DNA of 64,000 bases from Gilvimarinus sp. 2_MG-2023 (GTDB lineage: Bacteria > Pseudomonadota > Gammaproteobacteria > Pseudomonadales > Cellvibrionaceae): the NCBI RefSeq assembly GCF_030547685.1, contig NZ_JAUOQM010000048.1:62001-126000 (forward strand). The letters are read 5' to 3'. Within the stretch, counting starts at the first letter, position 1. Each line of letters starts with the position of its first letter. Below the pieces are notes generated by a model. The model was not told where the DNA came from. It saw only the letters and a list, made by a program, of their open reading frames with translations, and searched no databases. The translations under genes were made by a program, and so were the position numbers. This document shows, one piece after another, positions 17,634-25,596 of the stretch.

Positions 17634-19565
17634 ATGCTCCGACTGCGAGATTCAAGGATGAATATAAAATCACTGTTAATATTGAACACTCTAGTGTTAG
17701 CTGCCTGCGGCGGCGGTAGCGATGGGGGCGCGCCCCCTGTGGGATCGACCTCGTCAAGCTCAATCCAAACCAGCTCTACGCAATTCAGCTCGTTACAGTC
17801 CAGTGTGGGGTCGTCCAGCTCAGTACAATCGAGCTCTGTACTGTCGAGCTCAGCCCGCAGTAGCAGTCTGTCGAGCGATTCTAGCGCCAGTGTATCGAGC
17901 AGCAGTGCGTTGTCATCGAGTATCAGTAGTGTGCCGGTAAGTAGTTCATCCAGCAGCAGTGTTATTGCCATCAGCAGCTCTTCGGTCAGCTCTGCTGCTA
18001 GTAGTTCAACAAGCTCCTCAGTCAGCTCTACCAGCAGTAGTGCTCAATCCAGTGCGTCGAGCAGTTCAGCCGAGGTCGATATCACCGGCACCGTGACCTA
18101 CGATAGGGTGCCTGTTACGTCTACCGGTTTAGATTATGCCAACACTTATGAGCAACCAGTGCGCGCCGCTGTTGTTAATTTGGTGGACTCATCGGGCCAA
18201 ATATTGGCAAATACCGAAACGAATGATGCGGGCAGCTACTCATTCACCATCGATGCCAATACCTTGGTTAAAATTCAGGTTGAGGCACGATCACAACGCA
18301 CAGGTACGCCGCGTTGGCATTTACGGGTGGAAGATAACACCAATGATAATGCACTGTATGTGCTGGAAGGGGCGTTGTTTAATTCCGGCAGTTCCCATTC
18401 CAATCGCGATTTACACGCGCCGTCTGGCTGGACCGGCAACAGTTATGGTGATGTCAGGTCTGCTGCCCCATTTGCCATCCTCGATACAGTCTATGATGCC
18501 TTAACAAAACTGTTGGAATCGGATGCTAATTTACAGTTACCCGTCTCGCGCTTGCGTTGGTCGCCTCTGAATAAAACTGCCAATGGTGCATTAACCAGTG
18601 GCGACATCGGCACCAGTTTTTACTCCAATTCGGTTATTTATATTCTTGGTGACGAAGATAATGATACCGATGAGTACGATCAGCATGTGGTGGCCCACGA
18701 GTGGGCGCACTATTTAGAAGATAAGCTTGCCAATCGGCAAGATTCGGTCGGCGGTTCTCACAGTGGCAGTGATAAGTTAGATATGCGAGTAGCTTTCTCT
18801 GAAGGGTTCGGTAATGCCATTGCTGGGCATGTATTGGCAGATGCCCTCTATCTGGATACTTATTCTGCTCAGCAAGGGTTTGCCGGTGGCTTTGATATTG
18901 CAGCGGGGTCTTACTCAGACAGCGGTTGGTTTAACGAATCTTCCATTCAAAGTATTCTCTATCGATTCTCACAAACGACTGGCGGGTTTGACGCGGTTGT
19001 TGATGTGTTAAGTTCCCCGCACTACCGCGATAGTGAGGCGCATTTAAGTATTTTTACCTTTGCCGATGTGTTGTCCAACGTTGAACCGACTAAATTATCG
19101 AGTTTTGAAAGTTTTTATAATGCCGAAACCATTCATTCGACGGATGCCTTTGCGCTGGGTGAAACCAATGATGGTGGCACCCCTAATGCGTTGCCAATTT
19201 ATAAAACTCTACCCACCGATGGCTCAATCACTAATGTATGTAGTACCCAAATTAACGGTACATCGCAAGGCTCTAATAAATTGGGTTCCTGGGTGTATTT
19301 CACAATTCAACCGACGGTGACCGGAACCTACCGGTTGGATATAAATAAGACCAGTCCCGCGGCCAGAGCCACCGACCCCGATTTTATTGTCGCCCTACGT
19401 GGCCAGTCGATCGCTGAGGGATATTCGGCCGAGGTTGATGCCGAGAGCAATAGTTTTTCTCTGGTCAATGGAAATCTTTATGTCGTATCGGTGCAAGATT
19501 GGAATGCTCATAGCGACAGTAACGAGGCATCTTGTTTTGATCTTACTTTGGCCCAGTTACCTTAA
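17634..19565 (+). CDS. Poly-serine lipoprotein with gluzincin-like metallopeptidase domain
   Basis: 643 residues from the ATG at 17634; the ATG at 17658 is an alternative. The N-terminus is a lipoprotein signal (LVLAAC lipobox, then GGGS). Residues about 36-146 are almost only serine with Val/Ala/Gln, the long poly-Ser linker typical of Cellvibrio relatives. Next come a carboxypeptidase-regulatory-like beta domain (about 148-230) and a catalytic domain with HEWAH near residue 354 and a second glutamate in FSEGFGN about 31 residues on, the spacing and context of a gluzincin zinc peptidase. A C-terminal beta domain (GSWVYFTIQPTVTGTYRLDI) resembles the PPC domain. It probably sits on the outer membrane surface. 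The next gene, 10 bp away, is a second lipoprotein. Family-level assignment of the peptidase is inference. Confidence 0.8.
   Translation: MLRLRDSRMNIKSLLILNTLVLAACGGGSDGGAPPVGSTSSSSIQTSSTQFSSLQSSVGSSSSVQSSSVLSSSARSSSLSSDSSASVSSSSALSSSISSVPVSSSSSSSVIAISSSSVSSAASSSTSSSVSSTSSSAQSSASSSSAEVDITGTVTYDRVPVTSTGLDYANTYEQPVRAAVVNLVDSSGQILANTETNDAGSYSFTIDANTLVKIQVEARSQRTGTPRWHLRVEDNTNDNALYVLEGALFNSGSSHSNRDLHAPSGWTGNSYGDVRSAAPFAILDTVYDALTKLLESDANLQLPVSRLRWSPLNKTANGALTSGDIGTSFYSNSVIYILGDEDNDTDEYDQHVVAHEWAHYLEDKLANRQDSVGGSHSGSDKLDMRVAFSEGFGNAIAGHVLADALYLDTYSAQQGFAGGFDIAAGSYSDSGWFNESSIQSILYRFSQTTGGFDAVVDVLSSPHYRDSEAHLSIFTFADVLSNVEPTKLSSFESFYNAETIHSTDAFALGETNDGGTPNALPIYKTLPTDGSITNVCSTQINGTSQGSNKLGSWVYFTIQPTVTGTYRLDINKTSPAARATDPDFIVALRGQSIAEGYSAEVDAESNSFSLVNGNLYVVSVQDWNAHSDSNEASCFDLTLAQLP
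17740..18072 (+). repeat. Low-complexity poly-serine codon tract
   Basis: A run of AGC/AGT/TCG/TCC/TCA serine codons with interspersed Val, Ala, Gln and Thr codons encodes the linker of the metallopeptidase lipoprotein. The GAGCTC/TCGAGC units recur, so the tract is a plausible site of slippage length change. Confidence 0.8.
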
Positions 19566-19575
19566 GGGATAGGTT

Positions 19576-20121
19576 ATGAATATTGTAAGCAAAATTTGTT
19601 TATTAGTGGTGTGTGTTTGGGGTCTCTACGGTTGTGAGAGAGGGCAGTCGCCGTTAAGTCTAGACAAGAAACCGATCAGTCGCGCCTTGCCTATAATCAC
19701 GGCAAAATCATTGCACTCACCAGTGGGTAAGCCCTCAATGAATGTAGCGATTAAATACTCTGAATATACAGTGCCGATGGGGGAGGTGTTTGAACTTGAG
19801 ACACCACTGCTTAGCGGTTTAGATGCGGGTGAGCTTGAGGTGACTGCCACAGCCGATAATGCAGTTACTTTGTACGATGGCGTCTTTAAGCGTTTTTCTC
19901 CGGTTCGTCGAGGAGAGCTGCCCTTCACTTTAAACGTATTGGTTCAGCAGCCCGGCAAGCATTACCTGACGCTTGAGTTGACGCACCGTAAAGAGCGGGT
20001 AAAGTTTCCTCATAAGACAGTTAAACTTATTTTATGGGTTGGCGAAAAGCCTGAGCTAACGCTAAAGAAGGCATCAAGCTTATCCAAACACACCGTCTTG
20101 CCGGCGCAAGAGCGCGAGTGA
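19576..20121 (+). CDS. Lipoprotein of unknown function, partner of the metallopeptidase
   Basis: 181 residues with a lipoprotein signal peptide (LLVVCVWGLYGC; Cys at about residue 20). The mature protein is rich in beta strands (YSEYTVPMGEVFELETPL, LTLELTHRKERV) and looks like a single immunoglobulin-like domain with a charged C-terminal tail. It has no catalytic motif that I recognise. It begins 10 bp after the metallopeptidase stop with GGGATAGG as ribosome site, so the two are one operon and may form a complex or be substrate and enzyme. Function is unknown. Confidence 0.7.
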   Translation: MNIVSKICLLVVCVWGLYGCERGQSPLSLDKKPISRALPIITAKSLHSPVGKPSMNVAIKYSEYTVPMGEVFELETPLLSGLDAGELEVTATADNAVTLYDGVFKRFSPVRRGELPFTLNVLVQQPGKHYLTLELTHRKERVKFPHKTVKLILWVGEKPELTLKKASSLSKHTVLPAQERE

Positions 20122-20167
20122 TCGAAGCTCGTTATGCATACTCTCCGTCCAGTGTGGGCAAAAGGCT

Positions 20168-21205
20168 ATGACGCAATTTGAATTATTACCCGAATGGAGC
20201 CCGCAAGCGGCGGTGCTCTTGACCTGGCCTCATGCTGACACCGATTGGCAGCCCATTTTATCTGAGGCGGAGCTAGTCTATGCTCAGTTAGCCCGCGCTA
20301 TATGTCAATCTGCAAAATTGATAGTGGCAGCTCCGGCCTTTTTACACGAGCACATATTCACTCAATTAGATGGGCAGGGTTTAACCGTCAACCAGTTCAA
20401 ACTCTACCCTGTTAATAGCAATGATACCTGGGCCCGCGATCACGGCCCGCTCTCGGTCAGTGATGGACGCTCCTTTAAAATCATGGACTTCACATTTAAC
20501 GGTTGGGGGGAGAAGTACGAGGCGGATTTGGATAATCAAATAACCGGTACGCTGGCGTCTCAGGGTGTGTTCTCAGTTCCTGTGGAGGCCAGCCCTTTTG
20601 TCTTAGAAGGTGGCGCTATCGAAGTAGATGAAACCGGCGCCCTGCTAACCACGGGGAAATGCCTATTAAATCCTAACCGCAACCCCACATACTCACGTCA
20701 AGAAATTGAGGCTGTATTGCATAAAAGCTTAGGAGCCAAAAAAATTAATTGGCTGGATTACGGCTATTTGGCCGGGGATGATACTGACAGCCATATTGAT
20801 ACTCTGGCGCGGTTAGGCCCTAATAATGCCTTGTTGTATGTGGCCTGCGATGATCCTACAGATGAACACTTTATCGAATTGAACCAAATGCAGGCGCAGC
20901 TGCAAACCTTCAGTAACGCCAAGGGGCAGGCTTATCGATTATTTGCCTTGCCTTGGCCCAAAGCCATATTTAACCAAGCAGGCGAGCGGCTACCCGCTAC
21001 TTATGCAAACTTTTTAATTGTAAATAAGACGGTATTGGTGCCAACCTATAATGACGTGAATGATGCAAAAGCTCTGGAGGTGATCGGGCGCGCCTTCGCG
21101 GATTTTGTCATAATAGGCATTGATTGCCGTGTGTTGATTAAGCAACATGGCAGCTTACATTGCGTTACTATGCAGCTACCGGTAGGAGTGGTCGATGGTG
21201 AATAA
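20168..21205 (+). CDS. aguA: Agmatine deiminase
   Basis: 345 residues, a typical AguA (PAD superfamily). It hydrolyses agmatine to N-carbamoylputrescine and ammonia in the arginine decarboxylase route to putrescine. The family motifs are visible: NDTWARDHGPLSV, DFTFNGWGEKYEADLDN, FVLEGGAIEVDETGALLTT, DDTDSHIDTLARL and the catalytic cysteine near the C-terminus in KQHGSLHCVTMQ. It overlaps aguB by 11 bp, so the two pathway enzymes are translationally coupled; a diguanylate cyclase and a peroxiredoxin follow on the same strand. Confidence 0.95.
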   Translation: MTQFELLPEWSPQAAVLLTWPHADTDWQPILSEAELVYAQLARAICQSAKLIVAAPAFLHEHIFTQLDGQGLTVNQFKLYPVNSNDTWARDHGPLSVSDGRSFKIMDFTFNGWGEKYEADLDNQITGTLASQGVFSVPVEASPFVLEGGAIEVDETGALLTTGKCLLNPNRNPTYSRQEIEAVLHKSLGAKKINWLDYGYLAGDDTDSHIDTLARLGPNNALLYVACDDPTDEHFIELNQMQAQLQTFSNAKGQAYRLFALPWPKAIFNQAGERLPATYANFLIVNKTVLVPTYNDVNDAKALEVIGRAFADFVIIGIDCRVLIKQHGSLHCVTMQLPVGVVDGE

Positions 21206-22076
21206 TTTAAAAGTTGGGGTTATACAGCAAACGTGCAGCGCTGACCTCAACGCCAATATGGATAAAACCCAACAAACCATTCGTGCATTGGCAAATCAGG
21301 GGGCACAGTTGATTGTGCTGCAGGAGCTGTATCGCGGGTTGTACTTTTGTCAGCAAGAAGATGTAACTCAGTTTGATCAAGCAGAGCCGATTCCTGGCCC
21401 GTCAACGGATGTATTAGGTGTGTTGGCCAAAGAGTTGGGTGTAGTCATTGTGGTCTCACTGTTTGAGAAGCGTGCGGCGGGTCTCTATCATAATACAGCC
21501 GTGGTCCTAGAGCGTAATGGAGATATCGCGGGCACTTACCGTAAAATGCATATTCCTGACGATCCTGGCTTTTACGAGAAATTTTATTTTACCCCAGGCG
21601 ATAAGGGTTTTGAGCCAATTGACACATCGGTTGGGCGTTTGGGGATATTAGTGTGCTGGGACCAGTGGTTTCCCGAGGCGGCTCGACTAATGGCAATGGC
21701 GGGGGCTCAAATACTTATTTACCCAACGGCTATTGGCTGGTGTCCATCGGATGACCCCGCCGAGAAAAAACGTCAGAAAGACGCCTGGGTTACTGTGCAG
21801 CGCGCTCATGCTATTGCCAACGGCCTGCCGGTGATAAGCGTGAATAGGGTTGGACATGAAGACGACCCTGCCGGCGGTGAAGGAATAGATTTTTGGGGGA
21901 ACAGCTTTGTGACAGGGCCTCAAGGCGAATTCTTAACCGAATTGGATGCGACTGAGCAAGCACAAGTGGTTAACATAGACTTGCAACGCTCAGAAGATGT
22001 GCGACGTATATGGCCATTTTTGCGCGATCGACGTATTGATGACTACCAAGACTTAACCAAACGCTATCGCGATTAA
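21195..22076 (+). CDS. aguB: N-carbamoylputrescine amidase
   Basis: 293 residues of the nitrilase superfamily. It converts N-carbamoylputrescine to putrescine, CO2 and ammonia, the step after AguA. The catalytic triad is visible: Glu in LQELYRGLYFCQ, Lys in RKMHIPDDPGFYEKFYF and Cys in LVCWDQWFPEAARLMA. The ribosome site TAGGAG lies in the aguA 3' end. Together with aguA it makes a complete agmatine-to-putrescine module. Only 5 bp separate it from the GGDEF gene. Confidence 0.95.
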   Translation: MVNNLKVGVIQQTCSADLNANMDKTQQTIRALANQGAQLIVLQELYRGLYFCQQEDVTQFDQAEPIPGPSTDVLGVLAKELGVVIVVSLFEKRAAGLYHNTAVVLERNGDIAGTYRKMHIPDDPGFYEKFYFTPGDKGFEPIDTSVGRLGILVCWDQWFPEAARLMAMAGAQILIYPTAIGWCPSDDPAEKKRQKDAWVTVQRAHAIANGLPVISVNRVGHEDDPAGGEGIDFWGNSFVTGPQGEFLTELDATEQAQVVNIDLQRSEDVRRIWPFLRDRRIDDYQDLTKRYRD

Positions 22077-22081
22077 CATGA

Positions 22082-22777
22082 ATGACTGATAAAGCTGATC
22101 GTAATGAAGATTGTGTGGTGTGTGGACCCAGTTGTCCCTATCGGGATGAGGTGCTTTGTCTGCGCAAAAAAATCGACGACCTGCAAACCATTGCCCGCAC
22201 CGACGCCTTAACGGGATTATTTAACTACCGGCACTTCTGTGAAACCTTAACCAATGAGATGGAACGGGTCAGGCGAAGTGGTCAGCCAATGGCACTTGTG
22301 ATTGGCGATGTCGATCATTTTAAACACTTTAACGATGCTCACGGTCATGAACTCGGCAACGAGGTTCTTAAGGGCGTGGGGCGTTGCATCGATCGTACTT
22401 TGCGTAAGCTAGATGTGGCTTGTCGCTATGGCGGTGAAGAATTTGCGCTTATATTACCTGGCACCAATCTGCGTCAAGCACAAAGAGTGGCCGAGCGGGT
22501 CAGAAAATCGGTAGCCGCTGAACAAATAAGCGCCGAAGACGGTTCTGTATTAACCGTCACCATGAGCCTGGGTTGTACATTGTTTTCCACAGATTGCAGT
22601 GTAACGCCAGACCAGCTTGTGGCTGCGGCCGATAAACAATTGTACCAAGCTAAAAATCAAGGGCGTAATTGCGTTTGTGTGGAAGAGCGCAAAGTGGCGA
22701 GTAGTTCACCTGTTACGCAAGAAGAAAAGTCGGCCTTGTTTGAATTGCTAAATAACAGTGCCAACCAAGATGATTAA
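22082..22777 (+). CDS. GGDEF diguanylate cyclase with N-terminal cysteine cluster
   Basis: 231 residues. A short N-terminal region holds four cysteines in about 25 residues (CVVCGPSCPYRDEVLC), then a short coiled coil leads to a GGDEF domain (about 40-200). The active site is intact: TDALTGLFNYRHF, GDVDHFKHFND and GGEEF near residue 117. An RxxD inhibitory site (RKLD) sits five residues before GGEEF, so product feedback is expected. The cysteines suggest a metal, Fe-S or redox-sensing module. It is soluble (no membrane segment) and lies in the aguAB operon, 5 bp after aguB and 9 bp before bcp. Confidence 0.88.
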   Translation: MTDKADRNEDCVVCGPSCPYRDEVLCLRKKIDDLQTIARTDALTGLFNYRHFCETLTNEMERVRRSGQPMALVIGDVDHFKHFNDAHGHELGNEVLKGVGRCIDRTLRKLDVACRYGGEEFALILPGTNLRQAQRVAERVRKSVAAEQISAEDGSVLTVTMSLGCTLFSTDCSVTPDQLVAAADKQLYQAKNQGRNCVCVEERKVASSSPVTQEEKSALFELLNNSANQDD

Positions 22778-22786
22778 GGAGTTGTA

Positions 22787-23260
22787 ATGAGCTTTCCCAA
22801 AGTGGGTAATCTAGCCCCAGCTTTCAGTTTGAAAAATCAAGCCGATGAAAAAATCAGCTTAAAAGATTTTCGGGGCAAGAAAAATGTTGTGGTCTATTTT
22901 TACCCGAAAGCATTAACCCCAGGTTGTACCACACAAGCCTGCGCTCTTCGTGATGTTAAACAAGAGCTGGATGATCGTGATGTGGTGGTGCTGGGGGTCA
23001 GTCCTGATCCTGTTGCTCGGCTACCCAAGTTTATCGATAAACACGAGTTAAACTTTGATCTACTCTCAGATGAGGATCACAAAGTTGCCGACAAATACGG
23101 TTGCTGGGGTTTGAAGAAGTTTATGGGTAAAGAATTTATGGGGTTGATCAGAACCACATTTATTGTGGGTAAAGATGGCAAGCTATTACTAGTGATGGAT
23201 AAATTTAAAACCAAAACACATCATGAAGACCTGTTGACTGAGCTGGATCGTTTACTATAA
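22787..23260 (+). CDS. bcp: Thiol peroxidase of the Bcp/PrxQ type
   Basis: 157 residues. Bcp reduces H2O2 and organic peroxides using thioredoxin. The peroxidatic motif reads YPKALTPGCTTQACALRD, with the peroxidatic Cys followed five residues later by a resolving Cys, as in E. coli Bcp. The rest of the thioredoxin fold is intact (VLGVSPD, FDLLSDEDHKVADKYG, RTTFIVGKDGKL). A strong ribosome site (AAGGAG) precedes it. It ends the agu operon; no obvious terminator follows. Confidence 0.93.
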   Translation: MSFPKVGNLAPAFSLKNQADEKISLKDFRGKKNVVVYFYPKALTPGCTTQACALRDVKQELDDRDVVVLGVSPDPVARLPKFIDKHELNFDLLSDEDHKVADKYGCWGLKKFMGKEFMGLIRTTFIVGKDGKLLLVMDKFKTKTHHEDLLTELDRLL

Positions 23261-23625
23261 GTACATGAGTGATGATTATTTTTGTCGCCTAATAACACAA
23301 AGTTATAAACGCCGCCATTAATAGTGTGATATGTCTCACAAAAGTCTGGAAAAAGCGGGGGCGATTTTATCAGAATTCACCAAATAGCCTATAATCGCAA
23401 GCTATTATTCCAAGATGGCCTTAGAACGAGCCACCAGTAGTATGCTCTGGAGCCCAATAAAACGTTTTATATGCCAAGCGGCTCTAATAATGCTCGAGCT
23501 TTGGCGAAACTAGTCTTAAAAATGCGCCATTAAGCATTGTCACTTGCCTGAAATGCCTCTATATTCATTGGAGACATTTTGATCGCAAAATGATCGAATG
23601 CTCTAATGGCACAAGGAGAGCCCCA
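23261..23625 (+). other. Intergenic region upstream of the AraC-type gene
   Basis: A 365-bp AT-rich gap. It contains a good sigma-70 promoter near its end (listed separately) and no gene, RNA or repeat that I can support. Two TGATCG/GATCGC-like words near 23580-23598 are too weak to call an operator. Confidence 0.5.
23537..23565 (+). promoter_or_regulatory. Predicted sigma-70 promoter for the AraC-type gene
   Basis: TTGTCA and TATATT with an exact 17-bp spacer (5/6 matches each), about 60 bp upstream of the chosen ATG. Confidence 0.55.
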
Positions 23626-24063
23626 ATGATTCAGCTGCAAAGATTAGGTCCACAGATCGCAGACGAGGAAGGTTTTTCTCGCTCTGGCATCCGCTCCTTT
23701 CACGAGTATGTGGTTTTAGCGAGAATACCCCAAGTGGATGGTGTTGCAGCTCGGGTTGTCGAGGCGCTCGATAAGCGTATTGGCCATTCGCCGATGGCGA
23801 TTGAGCAGATTGCCGACGACCTGAACCTATCCAAGCGCACCCTACAACGGCGGTTACAGCAACAAGATTCCAGTTTCGCACAGTTGCGTGATAGCTTAAG
23901 GTTTCACTACGCTATTAAGTATTTGATTGACGATCATATGAGCGTTGATGCGGTATCTACGGCACTGGATTTTTCCGATCGAACAAGCTTTACCAACGCA
24001 TTCAAGCGCTGGACGAATTTATCTCCCAGTGTGTTTCGCAAGCTGTTTCGCGATTACGCTTAA
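23626..24063 (+). CDS. Short AraC/XylS-type DNA-binding protein
   Basis: 145 residues from the ATG at 23626, which has AAGGAGAG upstream; an earlier ATG at 23590 lacks one. The C-terminal 100 residues are a full AraC HTH pair: MAIEQIADDLNLSKRTLQRRLQQ and VDAVSTALDFSDRTSFTNAFKRWTNLSPSVFR. The N-terminal 40 residues are too short for a sensor domain, so the protein resembles the stand-alone MarA/SoxS layout, though it could also be a remnant of a longer regulator. It has its own promoter and terminator. Target genes cannot be named. Confidence 0.82.
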   Translation: MIQLQRLGPQIADEEGFSRSGIRSFHEYVVLARIPQVDGVAARVVEALDKRIGHSPMAIEQIADDLNLSKRTLQRRLQQQDSSFAQLRDSLRFHYAIKYLIDDHMSVDAVSTALDFSDRTSFTNAFKRWTNLSPSVFRKLFRDYA

Positions 24064-24084
24064 TCCTAGCGTTGTTATTACTCC

Positions 24085-24110
24085 AAAGCCGGGCGTGTCC
24101 CGGCTTTTTT
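24085..24110 (+). terminator. Rho-independent terminator after the AraC-type gene
   Basis: Stem AAAGCCGGG / CCCGGCTTT with a 5-base loop followed by a T run. Placed 22 bp after the stop codon. Confidence 0.92.
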
Positions 24111-24202
24111 GTAGGCGCTTAGTTGGCCTCATGTTGCCCCTAGCGTTGCCTGATATCGGCAAACAGGGTAGAGTTACGCCTTTTTAAATTGAGAGGTTTT
24201 CC

Positions 24203-24532
24203 ATGGGTTTTCTATTCGAGTCTGCCGTTGCGCAGACACAGGCCGCTCCGCAGGGTGCCCCAATGTACATTAACCTGTTGATGTTCGGTGGTTTGTTCCT
24301 GTTTATGTACTTGCTGATTATTCGACCCCAGCGCAAGCGTCAAAAAGAGCACCAAAACTTGGTGACCAGTCTGCAAAAGGGCGATGAAGTTCTGCTTACC
24401 AGCGGTATGCTAGGCAAGGTTGTAAAAGTAGATGATAGTTATATCGTGTTGGAAACCGGCACTGTGGAGCTGAAGTTTCAAAAGGTGGCGGTGCATGCCG
24501 TTCTGCCTAAGGGCACCATCAAAAGCATCTGA
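24203..24532 (+). CDS. yajC: Sec translocase accessory subunit YajC
   Basis: 109 residues: a short periplasmic N-terminus (VAQTQAAPQGAP), one transmembrane helix (INLLMFGGLFLFMYLLIIRPQ) with the family signature RPQRKRQKEHQ directly after it, and a small cytoplasmic beta domain (LQKGDEVLLTSGMLGKV). YajC associates with SecDF-YidC at the SecYEG translocon. In most gammaproteobacteria it lies in tgt-yajC-secD-secF; here secDF does not follow, and the next gene is a PLP enzyme, so the copy is detached from its usual operon. Confidence 0.93.
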   Translation: MGFLFESAVAQTQAAPQGAPMYINLLMFGGLFLFMYLLIIRPQRKRQKEHQNLVTSLQKGDEVLLTSGMLGKVVKVDDSYIVLETGTVELKFQKVAVHAVLPKGTIKSI

Positions 24533-24544
24533 TCTTTAGTCCTG

Positions 24545-24592
24545 ATCCCGATCCCCCTATAATGGTTTAAACCCTTAAGTGGAGATCGGGAT
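24545..24592 (+). promoter_or_regulatory. 9-bp inverted repeat covering the ribosome site and start of the PLP-enzyme gene
   Basis: ATCCCGATC (24545-24553) and GATCGGGAT (24584-24592) are perfect complements. The right arm covers the end of the GGAG ribosome site and the ATG. A perfect TATAAT lies between the arms at 24558-24563. In read-through RNA from yajC the arms could pair and hide the start; RNA made from the internal promoter would lack the left arm. Confidence 0.45.
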
Positions 24593-25583
24593 GCCTTCCC
24601 CATTGCAGTTCCCAGATTCAATCCCTCTGGCCCAGTGCCCCACACCTTTGCAAGCATTACGCTATAGGCAGAAGCAAAGCCCTAATATACGTCTGTGGTG
24701 TAAACGCGATGATCTTACCGGCTCGGTGCTCAGCGGTAATAAAGTTCGAAAATTAGAGTTTATCTTGGCCGATGCCCTGCGTCAGGGCGCCGATACATTG
24801 ATAACTTGTGGTGGCTTGCAGTCCAATCACTGTCGGGCTACGGCGCTGGTCGCGGCCCAATACGGACTTCGTTGTCGACTTATTTTACGAGGTGAGCAAA
24901 ATTCGGCCAGCTCCGATGGTAACTTGCTGCTCAGTGAGCTGGCTGGTGCCGAGATCGAAATTTACTCCCCCCGTGAATACCATGCCAATTTACCGCAGTT
25001 ATTTCTCCGTGCTGAACAGGTGGTCAAAGCGCGTGGCAGCCAGCCTTATTCAATTCCTACGGGTGCGAGCAATGACGTGGGCTTATGGGGTTACGTGGCC
25101 TGTGCGCGCGAATTAGCCCTGGATTTCGAACGACACAACATACACAGCCCGTTGGTCGTGTGCGCAGCCGGCTCAGGGGGCACATTGGCGGGGCTGTCCG
25201 CAGGGTTGAATCATTTCAGTCCTGGTGCTCAGGTGTTAGGTGTGGCCGTTTGCGATAGTGCCGAGTATTTCGCAAAGCGAGTCAAGGCTGACATTCAGGC
25301 CGCTCAAGCGCGTTTTGTCGATAGCGGTCTGTCGCTGCCACATCCACCGATGATCGTCGATGACTATATTGGCCCAGGTTATGCTATAGGTTATCCCGAA
25401 GTGTTTTCGGTAATCCGAGATCTGGCTCGCTCTGATGGTTTGGTTTTGGATCCGGTTTATACTGGCAAGGCCTTTTATGGCATGTTGGAGGAGCTCGCTC
25501 AGGGGCGTCATCAACAGCGTGAGATAGTGTTTATTCATACCGGCGGGGTTTTCGGCCTGTTTCCGTACAAAAACGAATTATAA
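24591..25583 (+). CDS. D-cysteine desulfhydrase / ACC deaminase-like PLP enzyme
   Basis: 330 residues from the ATG at 24591 (GGAG six bases upstream); a GTG at 24579 is an in-frame alternative. It is a fold-type II PLP enzyme of the D-cysteine desulfhydrase (DcyD) / 1-aminocyclopropane-1-carboxylate deaminase family. The PLP lysine is in VLSGNKVRKLEF; other motifs are GGLQSNHCRATA, the phosphate-binding AAGSGGTLAGL and HTGGVFGLF. Distinguishing D-cysteine from ACC or other D-amino acids from sequence alone is not safe. It lies 13 bp before an alanine-type symporter on the same strand, which fits uptake plus degradation of a small amino acid. Confidence 0.85.
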   Translation: MPSPLQFPDSIPLAQCPTPLQALRYRQKQSPNIRLWCKRDDLTGSVLSGNKVRKLEFILADALRQGADTLITCGGLQSNHCRATALVAAQYGLRCRLILRGEQNSASSDGNLLLSELAGAEIEIYSPREYHANLPQLFLRAEQVVKARGSQPYSIPTGASNDVGLWGYVACARELALDFERHNIHSPLVVCAAGSGGTLAGLSAGLNHFSPGAQVLGVAVCDSAEYFAKRVKADIQAAQARFVDSGLSLPHPPMIVDDYIGPGYAIGYPEVFSVIRDLARSDGLVLDPVYTGKAFYGMLEELAQGRHQQREIVFIHTGGVFGLFPYKNEL

Positions 25584-25596
25584 CGGCGAATATAAA

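Noticed and set aside
17740-18072. Repetitive serine-codon tract as a possible CRISPR or tandem repeat array
   Set aside because: The repeats are irregular and in frame with the lipoprotein; there are no uniform spacers.
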